Source: Meishania sp964351985 (GTDB lineage: Bacteria > Bacteroidota > Bacteroidia > Flavobacteriales > Flavobacteriaceae). Taken from it: DNA of 64,000 nucleotides. The stretch is taken from NCBI GenBank assembly GCA_964351985.1, contig CAYGPR010000005.1:58174-122173 (forward strand), written 5' to 3'. Below the pieces are notes generated by a model. That model was not told the origin of the DNA, made no database searches, and saw only the letters and a list, made by a program, of their open reading frames with translations. Each line of letters starts with the position of its first letter. Within the stretch, counting starts at the first letter, position 1. Positions 16,347 through 26,668 of the stretch are shown here, in pieces. The position numbers and the translations under genes were made by a program.

Positions 16347-17993
16347 TCACTTTTCCTTAAAGTCAGCCTCCATCAAAACCCAGAAATTGGGGTCAAGTAC
16401 TAGTCTTTCTGGTTTGAAATCCACAGAAATGATAAATGTGTTGGATTTTTCATTGACTTGAACTTTTTTTATGAGCGATTCTTTGTTTCCCTTTCCATAA
16501 ACGCCCACCTCTAAAGGCATTTTGAAAAGACTGGCATCGGTTTGGACTTGATCAAGAGCAATCGTGACTTCCTTCTTCTTCAAATCATATTGCCACGTGC
16601 CCTTATATTTTAGGGTGCCAGGTTTGTAAAGCCATTGTTCAAAAAAACCGCTTAAATCCATTCCCGAAGCTTCTTCCATTTCCCTGCGGAAATCATCGGT
16701 AGTAGCATTCGAATCCTTATATTTTTTGTAATAGGATTGGATGCCCTTCCAGAAAACATCCGTACCAACAACCCCACGTAACATATGTAAAATCCAACTT
16801 CCTTTTTGATAAGTCTGCACGCTAGTTACTTTTGACATATCGCTAAGGTTATCGTGGACAATACGATAATCAGGATTTTTAACATAAAAATCATCTACTG
16901 TTTTTTTGCTTTTTGCGAGTCCTTTCGTAAAAGCATCATGGCCATATTCATGTTCGATAAAGAGCAAGGTAAAGTACGTTGCAAAACCTTCGCTCAGCCA
17001 GACATCGTCCCAATCATATTCGGTTACGGCATTTCCGAACCACTGATGTGCTATTTCATGTATGACCACATTTCGCCAGCGCTCATTTCTATCGCCTACG
17101 ACCGAATTGTCACCGTATAGAATTGCCGAAGCGGCCTCCATGCCACCGCCGACGCTATTCGACTGTATGTTGGCCAATTTTTCATAAGAAAAAGGCCCAA
17201 TCTTATCGCTGTAAAACTCCAATGCGCTTTTGGTAGGGATGGCGAAATTATAAAACCCGGACTCCCTATCTTGAGGGTAAACCCATGTTTCAATGGATTT
17301 CCCATCAAATTCATCCACATATTGCACGGCAAACTTGGCGACTCCCATGACATAAAGCCATGTGGCGATCGGAACGGATTGTTTCCAATGCGTAAGACGA
17401 TTTCCATTTGCCAAATCGGTTTCCTCGATTTTCAATCCATTAGATACTACCTGATAGTGGGATGGCGCGGTAATTATAAACTCGCAAGTTGCCTTATCAT
17501 ATGGGTGGTCAATCGTTGCCAGCCAATTCCTTCCCTTATTGGGCCAATTGTCACTAAAAAATGTTCGGTCGCCGTATTTATTATCAGCTATTTTAAGACC
17601 AGTAGCTGGCACCCCTTTATAAGTAACCGTGTAGCTACTTCGTTGATTCAAAGTTGATGGCGCATGTAGTTTGATTATCAAGGCGTCATTCTCATGGGTG
17701 TACTCCAGCGTTTCGCCTTCGGAAACTACTTTGCTAACCACCATGCCTCTATTTCCCAGCTTTTCAGAAGCCTTGATCAAATCAAGCCTTAAGATGGTTA
17801 CATCTGCAGACAAGAATCGGATATCAATGGTTTCTTCGCAACGAATTTCATCGGTGGTATCCGATAAACTGATACGAAACGTATAGTTTATCGCATCGAT
17901 ATTTGGGTTTTTCGGATAATTGTCCGAAAAGGGAGATGCCATCCCAGCAAATATTGGTGCGACTAAGGTGATCAATAAAAACCAATTTTTCAT
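16347..17993 (-). CDS. Exported M1 family metallopeptidase
   Basis: A 548-residue aminopeptidase N/leukotriene A4 hydrolase-like protein with a Sec signal (MKNWFLLITLVAPIFAG). The exopeptidase motif GGGMEAAS is near 282-289, the zinc motif HEIAHQWFG starts at His312, and the third zinc ligand is Glu335 in LSEGFATY. It should remove N-terminal residues from peptides in the periplasm. It is shorter than full-length M1 enzymes because the long C-terminal helical domain is missing, a common form in Bacteroidota. It lies convergent to the broken aminotransferase and 35 bp downstream of the Xaa-Pro peptidase gene, probably in one operon with it. Confidence 0.92.
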   Translation of the reverse strand: MKNWFLLITLVAPIFAGMASPFSDNYPKNPNIDAINYTFRISLSDTTDEIRCEETIDIRFLSADVTILRLDLIKASEKLGNRGMVVSKVVSEGETLEYTHENDALIIKLHAPSTLNQRSSYTVTYKGVPATGLKIADNKYGDRTFFSDNWPNKGRNWLATIDHPYDKATCEFIITAPSHYQVVSNGLKIEETDLANGNRLTHWKQSVPIATWLYVMGVAKFAVQYVDEFDGKSIETWVYPQDRESGFYNFAIPTKSALEFYSDKIGPFSYEKLANIQSNSVGGGMEAASAILYGDNSVVGDRNERWRNVVIHEIAHQWFGNAVTEYDWDDVWLSEGFATYFTLLFIEHEYGHDAFTKGLAKSKKTVDDFYVKNPDYRIVHDNLSDMSKVTSVQTYQKGSWILHMLRGVVGTDVFWKGIQSYYKKYKDSNATTDDFRREMEEASGMDLSGFFEQWLYKPGTLKYKGTWQYDLKKKEVTIALDQVQTDASLFKMPLEVGVYGKGNKESLIKKVQVNEKSNTFIISVDFKPERLVLDPNFWVLMEADFKEK

Positions 17994-18028
17994 ATGCTAA
18001 GTATCATTGGGTATTTCAAGTTCAACAG

Positions 18029-19480
18029 TTAATTTTTAAAGAGTAGCTCAGTTGGAGGATGAAATTCAATCAACCCTTTTTCTTTGATTGTCTTTTCTAC
18101 GGCTTCGATAGACGAAGGTACAAATGCACTTAAGTTTTCAACTCCATCTTCGGTTACTAAGGCGACATCTTCAATTCGAATGTACAACCGTTCTTCGGGA
18201 ATCCAAATCATGGGATCAATAGTGAAAACCATGCCTGCTCTCAATGGAACACGGTGTACGATGCCTACGTCATGAACCGCCATACCCACAGGATGTTGAA
18301 AATGACCCCTAAATTTCACACCTTCTTGTACCGCTTTTAAATAGGCTGGCTTGGCAAAGGTTTTACCAACCAAGTATTGGTTCATATCGGCAGCTGCTTT
18401 ATCGAGTACTTCGTCTGACGTTACCCCCGGCTTTATATATTTAAAAAGTGCATCCCGATATGCGACGATGAAATTATAAAGGGCTGTTTGTGCCTTATCG
18501 AATTTTCCGTTGACAGGCCAAATGCGGGTTACATCACTGGTGTAATACCGATAATCGGGCGCATAATCCATCAATACCAAATCGCCGGCATTGAGTACAT
18601 CTGTTTTATGAAAATAATGACCCATATACGCATTGGTGCCTCCACCGATAATAGAGGCATATCCATCACCACGGGAACCGTTCAGGTGGAAAACATATTT
18701 TGCTGCTGCATCCAATTGATATTCATATACCCCCGGTTTGGTGGATCGCATAGCTTCTATAATTCCTAACCCTGCAATTTGAGTGGCTTTTCGTATAAGT
18801 TCGATTTCTTCCTTGCTTTTGATAAGTCGCATGGAATCTAGGGTCGGTCCCAAATCACGAATTTCGAATTGGGGGAATTGTGAGTTGATTTTCTGCACGA
18901 ACAATGCCTCTTTTGTAGCACTCCCATCCCATGGATCGGCAGCGGCTCGTGCCTGACCATATAAAAGTTCGTCTCGACTATCGTTACCAGTTTCAGCCGG
19001 ACTTAAGGGTGTAAACAGTAAGGGTGCGTCGGATTTTATCAATCCGGTTCTGAGAAGGTCAGCTGATAAAAATTCATATCCTTTAACCTTATCGACTCCT
19101 GTAAGTTTTTTGACTAACTCCTCGTCTTCCGCCGATAGTACTTTTCCTTGGCCCTGTTCACGGCCTTTATCCCTATGGGGCAGGTACAGGGTTGTTTGCT
19201 TATTTTTTCCATTTAGCAAGAGATAAGCATGATCTGTTTCTAGCCCTGTTAAATAATAGAAGGTATTCGTTTGCCGGAAAATGCTGAATCCCGCGTGCCC
19301 GCTTGCACCCTGAACAAGCGCGATGGCATTGTCACCAATGGCATCCAGAATCGTTGTTCTTCGCTCGGCAAAATTTTCAATCGAGAAATCGGTTTGGTAA
19401 TGGTGATTATCTTGAGCTATTCCCGTTCTCATGCAAAACAGTAATAAGAGGGCTAATAATGGTTTGATTACATTTCTCAT
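18029..19480 (-). CDS. Exported Xaa-Pro aminopeptidase (M24B family)
   Basis: A 483-residue protein with a signal peptide (MRNVIKPLLALLLLFCMRTGIAQ). The N-terminal domain is the creatinase-N/AMP-N type, and the C-terminal pita-bread domain carries the metal ligands: Asp in LMDYAPDY and YTSDVTRIWP, His in HPVGMAVHD, and Glu residues in FTIDPMIWIPEERLYIRIEDVALVTEDG. It should release N-terminal residues next to proline using two Mn/Zn ions, in the periplasm. It is probably co-transcribed with the M1 peptidase gene 35 bp downstream, giving a peptide-trimming pair. Confidence 0.92.
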   Translation of the reverse strand: MRNVIKPLLALLLLFCMRTGIAQDNHHYQTDFSIENFAERRTTILDAIGDNAIALVQGASGHAGFSIFRQTNTFYYLTGLETDHAYLLLNGKNKQTTLYLPHRDKGREQGQGKVLSAEDEELVKKLTGVDKVKGYEFLSADLLRTGLIKSDAPLLFTPLSPAETGNDSRDELLYGQARAAADPWDGSATKEALFVQKINSQFPQFEIRDLGPTLDSMRLIKSKEEIELIRKATQIAGLGIIEAMRSTKPGVYEYQLDAAAKYVFHLNGSRGDGYASIIGGGTNAYMGHYFHKTDVLNAGDLVLMDYAPDYRYYTSDVTRIWPVNGKFDKAQTALYNFIVAYRDALFKYIKPGVTSDEVLDKAAADMNQYLVGKTFAKPAYLKAVQEGVKFRGHFQHPVGMAVHDVGIVHRVPLRAGMVFTIDPMIWIPEERLYIRIEDVALVTEDGVENLSAFVPSSIEAVEKTIKEKGLIEFHPPTELLFKN

Positions 19481-19663
19481 AAAGTCAGTTTAGTTTTGGA
19501 TGAATTATGGAATTATTTCGAAACCCTATAATTTTCCCAATGAAAAAGATACTCGCTAATGTAATAAAAAATAAGAGGAAAGAATTGAACGACAGGGGCC
19601 GACAGTTTTGCACCCCAAAAGAAAAACCTTAAAAAATTCTGTTACCTTCCCCAATAATAAACA

Positions 19664-21025
19664 ATGATATTCATGAATATAAAAAACGGTAATAAGAACT
19701 CTAGAAGAACTTTTGTCAAGACTACCGCTACCGCAATGACCACTATACCTTTTTTGCCAATGTTGGGCAATATTGCTCCTTCTGGAAAGGCCCTTAAACT
19801 TGCCGAAAAATATAGGGGAGATCTACTTGATTTATTGCAAAAATTGATTCAGGTGCAAAGTATTGAGGGAGAATCGGCTGCCAATGCACAGCAAATAGTA
19901 AAGGACTATTTATCGAAACTTCCCTATCGTATCGAGGAAAGTGGAGATCGGCCAAGTTTATACAAAGACCATCCAGAATTTATGGAACCTAGTCCAGCTG
20001 GTGATGGCCCTTTCATAAATGTGGTAGGATGGCCTAAAAAAAGTAGGGAAAAGTATTATGCTATGTTTTCGCATATCGATACCCATTCCATTGAGAAAGG
20101 ATGGTCAACCGACCCTTTTGAACCCAAACTGATCGGCACTAAACTTTACGGACTAGGAACCTCTGATGATAAGGGAGGGGTCGCGGCCATGCTCGTAGCA
20201 GCCAAAATTCTGGCCGATACTAAAAAACCATTGCCCTTAGTCATGAGTTTGCACGGAAAAGGTGGAGGAAGTCGGGGAAGCTTGCCCGTATTTGAACGGA
20301 TACGAAAGACCGACCACAGCATTGGTGCGGTGCTTTATGTTCATCCTGCTGAAACGGGCAGGGGATTGGAGGATATAAAAAATTCCGTACAGGGTATAGC
20401 CGATTTACAGTTGAAAATGACGGGATGGCGGGGAGAGCCCCTTGAAATAGGAAGTGTTGATTCCGCCGAATGGAAGGACGGAGGAAGTGCCGTAGATCGT
20501 TGTCTCGAGTTATTGGATTTAATGCGCGAAACGACGTTTAAGGATGTTTTGGTTAATATCGGAATCATTGAAGGTGGCGATCGCATAGGGTCGGTTGCCG
20601 ATTCGGTTACGGTCACTTTTCGTCTCAAATTTTCAGGTGAGCATACTTGGAAAGATTTGGTGGCCGAAGCCAACAAAGTAATCGACGATTTTGTAAAATC
20701 AAAAGCCACAGCAGATAAGACCTATACGGCTGAACTGAAAAGTGTGGGTTACCTTACCAATCCAGGTGCTGCGGACTGGAGGGCTTCCGAGAGTAGGGCA
20801 TTACGGTCTTCTATTACTGAAGTGAAAGGACAGACACCAACGGCATATCCCAACCATTATGCCGGAGATATTCGATATCCGATACGTCTGTTGGGCGTTC
20901 CCGCATACGGTATTGGTTCTTTAGGAGGTAATTTTTATATGCCCGATGAATGGGTAGATATTGACGACCTTGTTAAGCTTGTTGCCGTACTTATTGATAC
21001 TTTGAGTGGGTGGAACAAGCTTTAA
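19664..21025 (+). CDS. M20 family peptidase/deacylase-like protein with Tat-type signal
   Basis: A 453-residue protein with a twin-arginine-like leader (SRRTFVKTTATAMTTIPFLP). The M20 fold is clear: metal ligand His137 and Asp139 in SHIDTH, and Asp168 in GTSDDKGG. At the place where M20 enzymes carry the general base and ligand pair Glu-Glu (consensus GEEEGS), this protein reads GKGGGSRGS (about 198-206). The C-terminal NHYAGDIRYPIRLLGVPAYGIG fits the family. It may therefore use another acidic residue, such as that in HPAETG, or have lost peptidase chemistry. A second ATG at 19673 is an alternative start. Confidence 0.82.
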   Translation: MIFMNIKNGNKNSRRTFVKTTATAMTTIPFLPMLGNIAPSGKALKLAEKYRGDLLDLLQKLIQVQSIEGESAANAQQIVKDYLSKLPYRIEESGDRPSLYKDHPEFMEPSPAGDGPFINVVGWPKKSREKYYAMFSHIDTHSIEKGWSTDPFEPKLIGTKLYGLGTSDDKGGVAAMLVAAKILADTKKPLPLVMSLHGKGGGSRGSLPVFERIRKTDHSIGAVLYVHPAETGRGLEDIKNSVQGIADLQLKMTGWRGEPLEIGSVDSAEWKDGGSAVDRCLELLDLMRETTFKDVLVNIGIIEGGDRIGSVADSVTVTFRLKFSGEHTWKDLVAEANKVIDDFVKSKATADKTYTAELKSVGYLTNPGAADWRASESRALRSSITEVKGQTPTAYPNHYAGDIRYPIRLLGVPAYGIGSLGGNFYMPDEWVDIDDLVKLVAVLIDTLSGWNKL

Positions 21026-21350
21026 AAATTTCATCCATTCCAAATGAATCCATCCAATTCTCGAACGCTGATTTTGAAATGATAAAGGTAGGCTTCTTGT
21101 AATACCTTTTTGACGTACTCCTGGGTAGTTTATTTATTTGACTTTTATCCTTGTTAATCTCTTCTTTTAAAAAGAAAGTTAGCTATATCAAGCTTTCGAT
21201 TAGCCTTGTTGAAATGATTAGACGGCCAGCTAATTTTTGGTAGTTATTTAGGAGTTTGATTTGACTGAATACATTATCATTTTGGCAATATTCGCCTTTT
21301 AGATTCGTTCTTTTTCAACTATTCCAATACTATTTCTAAAGACTTGGCCC
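21026..21350. other. Intergenic stretch without recognisable gene
   Basis: About 325 AT-rich bases between the M20 gene and a lipoprotein gene. All frames are short and broken and I see no repeat or strong hairpin. It presumably holds the promoter of the lipoprotein gene. Confidence 0.5.
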
Positions 21351-22697
21351 ATGAAAAAGATCCGTATTCTTCCATTATTTATGCTTTTCATTACTAGTAT
21401 GATGGTTTTAGGTTGTTCCAAAGATGATATCAAGGTCGAGCCAAAATCACAAGATGAAGAACAAAAAGAGGAAGAAAAGGAAGATGAGACCCAGCTTCCA
21501 TCAGGAAGCTTTCTTTTCTCTATAGAAATTCCAGCTCATGCGATACGAAAAGATGTCGACAAATTACATTTCGTACTCTATGATAACGATAACAGGGTAT
21601 TGACCCATAAAAGCCATACGAGCGGAAATGCAGAAATTTTGGAATTTTATGCAGCGGAACCCCTAGAAGATGACCTAACATATACGCTATCTCGGATAAC
21701 TAATTTTCAGGAATCCGTTTTTACGGTACGATTGTATATGGATCTCTCAGGAGCACAACTAAAGAACGGGATACGTTATCAGGAAAATGCCGTGGACAGA
21801 CGGACCAACATCCTTGAACTGCCCATTGTCGAAATGGAAGAAGGTCATGGTATTTGGTCGCAAGGTTGGGGATATTCCTTGATTGGCACGAATGGCACAT
21901 TGGAAGGTCATTTTTCATCGGATTATAAAAACGATTTGGGAACCGAGAATCTGCTCATACAGTATCTTGGGGAAGATGGTATATCCAATTATCGATACCT
22001 ATTCCTTTCATCAGAAGAGCTAAAAAATCAAGTGGACTTGGATGTCACTACTTTTACCAACGAGGCAACGCGATCAGGTCGTATCGATTTCTATAAACCA
22101 TTTAGCAGAACACTGATCAGGATCCTTGGATATGAAGATGAGACCCGGTTTGAAGCTAATATCGGGCACACTGTTCATACAAGTAATAACTTGAGCGATT
22201 ACGGTGGTGCACGGTACAGTCATGCGAATATCTTTCCAAGATACCTTTCCAGTGTTCAACTCGAAAATTATGAGCTACAACAGGTAGGGTTACCTCCAAA
22301 CGAAATTAATCTACCTGAGCTAAGTGTTGATTATAGTTATGAACAAGGCCGAATTTTTTTTAACGGAATTTCCGACTATGAAGTATCACGTTTCTTATTG
22401 CGTGCAAGTACAAGCAATGAAATTCATGTGACGACGGAAATCGTGACAGATGGCAGTCGTACTGAGATATCAATTCCGGAGGTACCGATAGATTTATTTA
22501 CCCAATCTGTGAGGGAGGGTCTAGCGGTATCAAAACTCATTTTACAACAAGGTGCTTCGGAAAATTATGACGGTTATGAAACCTATTCCGATTATATTAC
22601 CAACACGCTGTTAATCGATAAACCTTACTATTTAGAGGCTCCGAAACGAGAGCGTATTTTCAAATCATCGGTAAGCACACAATTATTGCCTTTTTAG
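21351..22697 (+). CDS. Lipoprotein of unknown function
   Basis: A 448-residue protein with a lipoprotein signal (PLFMLFITSMMVLGC), followed by an acidic low-complexity linker rich in Glu, Asp and Lys (about residues 30-50). The rest is predicted to be mainly beta strands, with no motif I recognise. A few segments (FSIEIPAHAIRKDVDKLHFVLYDNDNRVL) suggest an Ig-like or surface-exposed module. The linker next to the lipid anchor is typical of surface lipoproteins in Bacteroidota. It stands alone between two intergenic regions and has no functional neighbours. Confidence 0.7.
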   Translation: MKKIRILPLFMLFITSMMVLGCSKDDIKVEPKSQDEEQKEEEKEDETQLPSGSFLFSIEIPAHAIRKDVDKLHFVLYDNDNRVLTHKSHTSGNAEILEFYAAEPLEDDLTYTLSRITNFQESVFTVRLYMDLSGAQLKNGIRYQENAVDRRTNILELPIVEMEEGHGIWSQGWGYSLIGTNGTLEGHFSSDYKNDLGTENLLIQYLGEDGISNYRYLFLSSEELKNQVDLDVTTFTNEATRSGRIDFYKPFSRTLIRILGYEDETRFEANIGHTVHTSNNLSDYGGARYSHANIFPRYLSSVQLENYELQQVGLPPNEINLPELSVDYSYEQGRIFFNGISDYEVSRFLLRASTSNEIHVTTEIVTDGSRTEISIPEVPIDLFTQSVREGLAVSKLILQQGASENYDGYETYSDYITNTLLIDKPYYLEAPKRERIFKSSVSTQLLPF

Positions 22698-22788
22698 TAC
22701 CTAATATGTTTTGGTTTTTACTTAACGGTTAAGATGAACGCTAAGCGGACTGGACATTTTTTAGCAGACTGATTAATTTCTGATATTA

Positions 22789-22818
22789 TTGTCGGCCCCA
22801 TCTTTTTTATTAGTTTTA
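22789..22818 (+). promoter_or_regulatory. Promoter of the gamma-glutamyltransferase gene
   Basis: TTG (22789-22791), a 19-nt spacer and TAGTTTTA (22811-22818) fit the flavobacterial TTG / TAnnTTTG consensus at all but the last base. It lies 20 bp before the ATG, implying a very short leader. Confidence 0.5.
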
Positions 22819-22838
22819 AGTCTCTTAAATCCAATCCG

Positions 22839-24536
22839 ATGAAAAATATATTCGTATTCTTTTTAGGGCTGCTGCTAACGTATACCAGTTGGTCGCAAGA
22901 CCGTCTTACCGGAGAAACTTTCACGACGCGCTCCGAGATTATGGCCCAAAACGGTATGGCGGCGACCAGTCAGCCTTTGGCGACCCAAGTAGCCCTCGAT
23001 ATTCTTAAAAAAGGTGGAACTGCTATGGATGCGGCCATTGCCGCCAACGCGATGTTGGGTCTTGTTGAGCCCGCTAGTTGTGGCATTGGGGGTGATATTT
23101 TTGCCATTGTTTGGAATGCGAAGGAGAAAAAACTCTACGGATTCAATGGTAGCGGCAGGGCTCCGAAATCGCTGAGCATAGACTACTTTGAGGATAGGGA
23201 AATGAAATACGTTCCTTTTTATGGACCGCTTCCAGTATCGGTTCCTGGATGTGTTGATGGCTGGTTTTCTTTGCATAAGAAATTTGGAAAATTGCCAATC
23301 GCAACATTACTACAACCCGCTATAAACTATGGCCGTGAAGGTTTTCCGGTATCCGAGGTCATCGCGTACGAAATGGATTCAAATTATGAGGGACTAAAAG
23401 ACCAGCCCGGATTCGCTAAAACCTATATGCCTAATGGTAGACCTCCGAAGAAAGGTGAAGTTTTTAAGAATCCTGATTTGGCCAATACCTATGAAAAAAT
23501 AGCCAGGGGCGGGCGAGATGCTTTTTATAAAGGTGATATTGCCCGCACCATTGATGGGTACATGAAAGAACATGGTGGCTTTTTGTCTTATGATGATTTG
23601 GCCGGCCATACCTCCAATTGGATCGAGCCTGTATCTGTGAATTACCGTGGTTATGATGTTTGGGAATTGCCCCCTAATGGCCAAGGAACCGCAGCACTCC
23701 AAATGCTCAATATCCTCGAAGGGTATGATATCGCTTCCATGGGTTTTGGCAGCACGGAATATCTGCATGTACTGGCCGAAGCAAAAAAATTGGCCTATGA
23801 AGACCGAGCCAAATTCTATGCTGATCCGGAATTTAACAAAATTCCTTTAACGCAACTTTTATCAAAAGAATATGCGGCGAGGCAACGCGCACTTATTGAT
23901 ACGGAAAAAGCGGAAAAAACATATCCCGCGGGGGACTTTGAAATAGAGACCGGGAATACCACGTACTTGACCGTGGCCGACAAAGAAGGCAATATGGTTT
24001 CTTTAATACAGAGTATCTATATAGAATTTGCTTCAGGAATGGTGCCTGACGGATTAGGTTTCGTACTGCAAAACCGTGGACAGATGTTCAATGTACAGGA
24101 TAGGGACCACGCCAATGCCTTAGAACCGGGAAAACGTCCTTTTCATACCATTATTCCAGCATTTATTACAAAAAACGGAAAACCTTGGGTCAGTTTTGGA
24201 CTCATGGGCGGTGCGGTACAGCCCCAAGGACATGCGCAGATTGTTGTTAATATTGTAGACTTTGGTATGAACCTACAGGAAGCGGGCGATGCACCCCGAA
24301 TGCGACATAGAGGTAGCTCTCAACCCACCGGTTCCAAAATGACCAATGGAGGTACGCTAAACTTGGAAAGCGGATTCGATTACAAGACCATTCGCGAACT
24401 ACGCAAAAAAGGACATGATATCGAATTTGCAGTAGGTATTTATGGAGGGTATCAAGCAATTGGTGTCGATACCGATAATCACGTTTACTCCGGAGCCTCT
24501 GAATCTCGAAAAGATGGGCAGGCGGCCGGATATTGA
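22839..24536 (+). CDS. ggt: Gamma-glutamyltransferase
   Basis: A 565-residue exported enzyme with signal MKNIFVFFLGLLLTYTSWSQ. N-terminal blocks MAATSQPLATQVALDILKKGGTAMDAAIAANAML and EPASCGIGGDIFAIVW are typical. The self-cleavage and nucleophile site is in GNTTYLTVAD at about residue 373; most enzymes have TTH rather than TTY here, so the site is slightly divergent. GLMGGAVQPQGHAQ and the GG segments of the small subunit are present. It hydrolyses or transfers gamma-glutamyl groups, for example from glutathione, in the periplasm after autoprocessing into two chains. It is monocistronic with its own promoter. Confidence 0.92.
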   Translation: MKNIFVFFLGLLLTYTSWSQDRLTGETFTTRSEIMAQNGMAATSQPLATQVALDILKKGGTAMDAAIAANAMLGLVEPASCGIGGDIFAIVWNAKEKKLYGFNGSGRAPKSLSIDYFEDREMKYVPFYGPLPVSVPGCVDGWFSLHKKFGKLPIATLLQPAINYGREGFPVSEVIAYEMDSNYEGLKDQPGFAKTYMPNGRPPKKGEVFKNPDLANTYEKIARGGRDAFYKGDIARTIDGYMKEHGGFLSYDDLAGHTSNWIEPVSVNYRGYDVWELPPNGQGTAALQMLNILEGYDIASMGFGSTEYLHVLAEAKKLAYEDRAKFYADPEFNKIPLTQLLSKEYAARQRALIDTEKAEKTYPAGDFEIETGNTTYLTVADKEGNMVSLIQSIYIEFASGMVPDGLGFVLQNRGQMFNVQDRDHANALEPGKRPFHTIIPAFITKNGKPWVSFGLMGGAVQPQGHAQIVVNIVDFGMNLQEAGDAPRMRHRGSSQPTGSKMTNGGTLNLESGFDYKTIRELRKKGHDIEFAVGIYGGYQAIGVDTDNHVYSGASESRKDGQAAGY

Positions 24537-24565
24537 CATTCTCATCAAGTCAGAACCTATGCCTA

Positions 24566-24733
24566 TTATTCTTTTAGTGCCTCTAGACGTTTCATTATCT
24601 CATCTGCTTCCGCGGCCTTGGCATCACTTTTAGAGCGATTTATAGTAGATAGTTCGAAAGACTCCTTCATGAGTTTTTCGTATGTTGTCTGTAACTTTTC
24701 TTTTTCCGATTTCTTTTTAAAAATTCCGAACAT
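24566..24733 (-). CDS. Lacal_2735-type small conserved flavobacterial protein
   Basis: A 55-residue protein starting MFGIFKKKSEKEKLQTTYEKL and continuing as a charged helix (KESFELSTINRSKSDAKAAEADEIMKRLEALKE). This matches the small, widespread flavobacterial family known as Lacal_2735. The ATG at 24733 gives the conserved N-terminus; a TTG 15 bp upstream is unlikely. The protein is probably a soluble coiled-coil hairpin. Its function is not known. It lies convergent with ggt, with 29 bp between the stop codons. Confidence 0.85.
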   Translation of the reverse strand: MFGIFKKKSEKEKLQTTYEKLMKESFELSTINRSKSDAKAAEADEIMKRLEALKE

Positions 24734-24998
24734 AGTTTTTATTTTCAAGATACGGCTTAGCTTTCATATATACGAAGGGTTTAACGCAAAATCACCATTC
24801 GAATAGTTTACCTGCATTTGAAGTCTGTAGTATTTAAAACATGACAGGGAGATCTTGTCACTAACTGGGTTTTGTTAAGTATCTATTAGCAGTTCTTATT
24901 CTAAAGAAACCACTTCGAAAACCTTGCAACATTTACGACGTTGATTCGTTATTCGTGTATGTTCTTCTCTTGATGAAGGGCGACCCAATCTAAGTACT

Positions 24999-26489
24999 AT
25001 GAGGAATTTAATTGCGGCAGCGGTTGTATCGCTTTTTGCATACTGCATGTCAATGGCCCAAGACCCTGAAGAATTACCTTTGTTCAATATTTCACAATTG
25101 ACCTATGAGGGTGCTTTTCGGTTGGAGGCAAGTGAATTTGGTGCATCTGATTTGAATTACTCGGAAGGACCCATCGCCTATAACTCCCAAAACCATTCGT
25201 TGTTTATTGTGGGGCATGCCCATCAACAGGCCATAGCGGAGTTTGCTATTCCCGAATTGGTAAAAAGTGAGGTGTTGGACGATTTGAATATGGTGGATAG
25301 TCCTTTGCAACCTTTTGTTCAAGTTTTGGACGGTACGCCGGATGGCAATCCTGAAGGTATCGACCGAATTGGTGGAATGTACGTCGTCAACAATGGTGGG
25401 CAACAGCAATTATTGATCAATGGATATGAATATTATGATGCACCAGGAGATAACTCATTGACCACTTTGATGATTAATGACGCAAACAACTTGGAGGCTT
25501 CTTCTTTAAAAGGATATCTGAACTTTCAAGGTGGGGCAGGCCATACTTCTGGATGGATCTCTCCTATTCCTACAATTTGGCAACAAGTTTTAGAAGGTTC
25601 ACATATTACTGGGCAGTCCAGTGGAATTCCGATTATTTCACGTACCAGTGTCGGGCCTTCGGCTTTTTCCTTTCAGATGGAAGAGGCACTAGCTGCCACT
25701 AGTGAAATCGCGACAAAGACATTGATGGATTTTTCATTGGCAGAACCCCTAAACGAAGACTTGGCAAACGAAACCGGCGGTAATGATATATGGACGCATC
25801 TTTCAAGAGCGACATACGGATTTATAGTACCCGGCACTAGAACTTATATGACTCTGGGCAATAGCGGGGGGCATATCAGTGGTGTTTGCTACAAGTGTAC
25901 CCAAGATGACGGAAACCTTTGTGGAGGCTATTGTCCGCCACAGGCTTCCGATGAATATCAGTACTATTGGCTTTGGAATATGCAAGATTTGTTAAATGTC
26001 AAAAACGGAACACTGGGGTCTCATGATGTATTGCCCTATGATTATGGCGCCTTTAATACTCCATTTCAAGCTGGAGGCACGTGGGCGATAGGGGGCGGTA
26101 GTTTTGACCCTGCGTCGGGTAACCTGTACTTAACGATTCAAAAAGGAGATACGGAACAAGGAACGTATGCGAGACCTCCCGTGGTCGTTGTATACAATGT
26201 CAATGGACCAATATCCAGTACTCCTGAAACCGTTAATGTTCCGATTGAAGACAGCTTGAATATTCGTGTTTATCCGAACCCGACTTCCGATAAAATTACG
26301 GTCAGCGGTCTGACTTCTGAATCTAAAATTTTGCTGACGGACGTACGCCATAAAGTGCTAAGAAACATAACTACGACGGAATCTACCGCTGAAGTTGATT
26401 TGACCCCTTTCTCCGTAGGACTTTATTTTATTTCTATTGAAAATCAGGTAACGGGCACTTTGCATACTGAAAAAATAGTAAAGCGCTAA
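24999..26489 (+). CDS. T9SS-sorted secreted protein of unknown function
   Basis: A 496-residue protein with a Sec signal (LIAAAVVSLFAYCMSMAQ) and a C-terminal type A T9SS sorting domain (IRVYPNPTSDKITVSGL ... LYFISIENQ ... EKIVKR). It should therefore be carried to the cell surface or released by the type IX system. The middle part looks propeller-like, with segments such as YNSQNHSLFIVGHAHQQ, DRIGGMYVVNNGGQQQLLINGYEYYD and GTRTYMTLGNSGGH, plus a cysteine-rich bit (CYKCTQDDGNLCGGYCPP) that may be disulfide-linked. I do not recognise an enzyme family. It appears to be transcribed alone. Confidence 0.8.
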   Translation: MRNLIAAAVVSLFAYCMSMAQDPEELPLFNISQLTYEGAFRLEASEFGASDLNYSEGPIAYNSQNHSLFIVGHAHQQAIAEFAIPELVKSEVLDDLNMVDSPLQPFVQVLDGTPDGNPEGIDRIGGMYVVNNGGQQQLLINGYEYYDAPGDNSLTTLMINDANNLEASSLKGYLNFQGGAGHTSGWISPIPTIWQQVLEGSHITGQSSGIPIISRTSVGPSAFSFQMEEALAATSEIATKTLMDFSLAEPLNEDLANETGGNDIWTHLSRATYGFIVPGTRTYMTLGNSGGHISGVCYKCTQDDGNLCGGYCPPQASDEYQYYWLWNMQDLLNVKNGTLGSHDVLPYDYGAFNTPFQAGGTWAIGGGSFDPASGNLYLTIQKGDTEQGTYARPPVVVVYNVNGPISSTPETVNVPIEDSLNIRVYPNPTSDKITVSGLTSESKILLTDVRHKVLRNITTTESTAEVDLTPFSVGLYFISIENQVTGTLHTEKIVKR

Positions 26490-26668
26490 AGGCGTAATCC
26501 TAAGAATATTTATGGATCGAAAGCTTGCCGTCCCTTCGATTCCTTATATATCAAAATAAGTGCGGTATTATTTAGTCTTATTTCTTTAGGGATAAGACTG
26601 TCCGTTCCGTTTCTTTTAATATAGTGATTTAAATCTTTTATCTTCATTGGCAGATAAAACCGTAAGAC

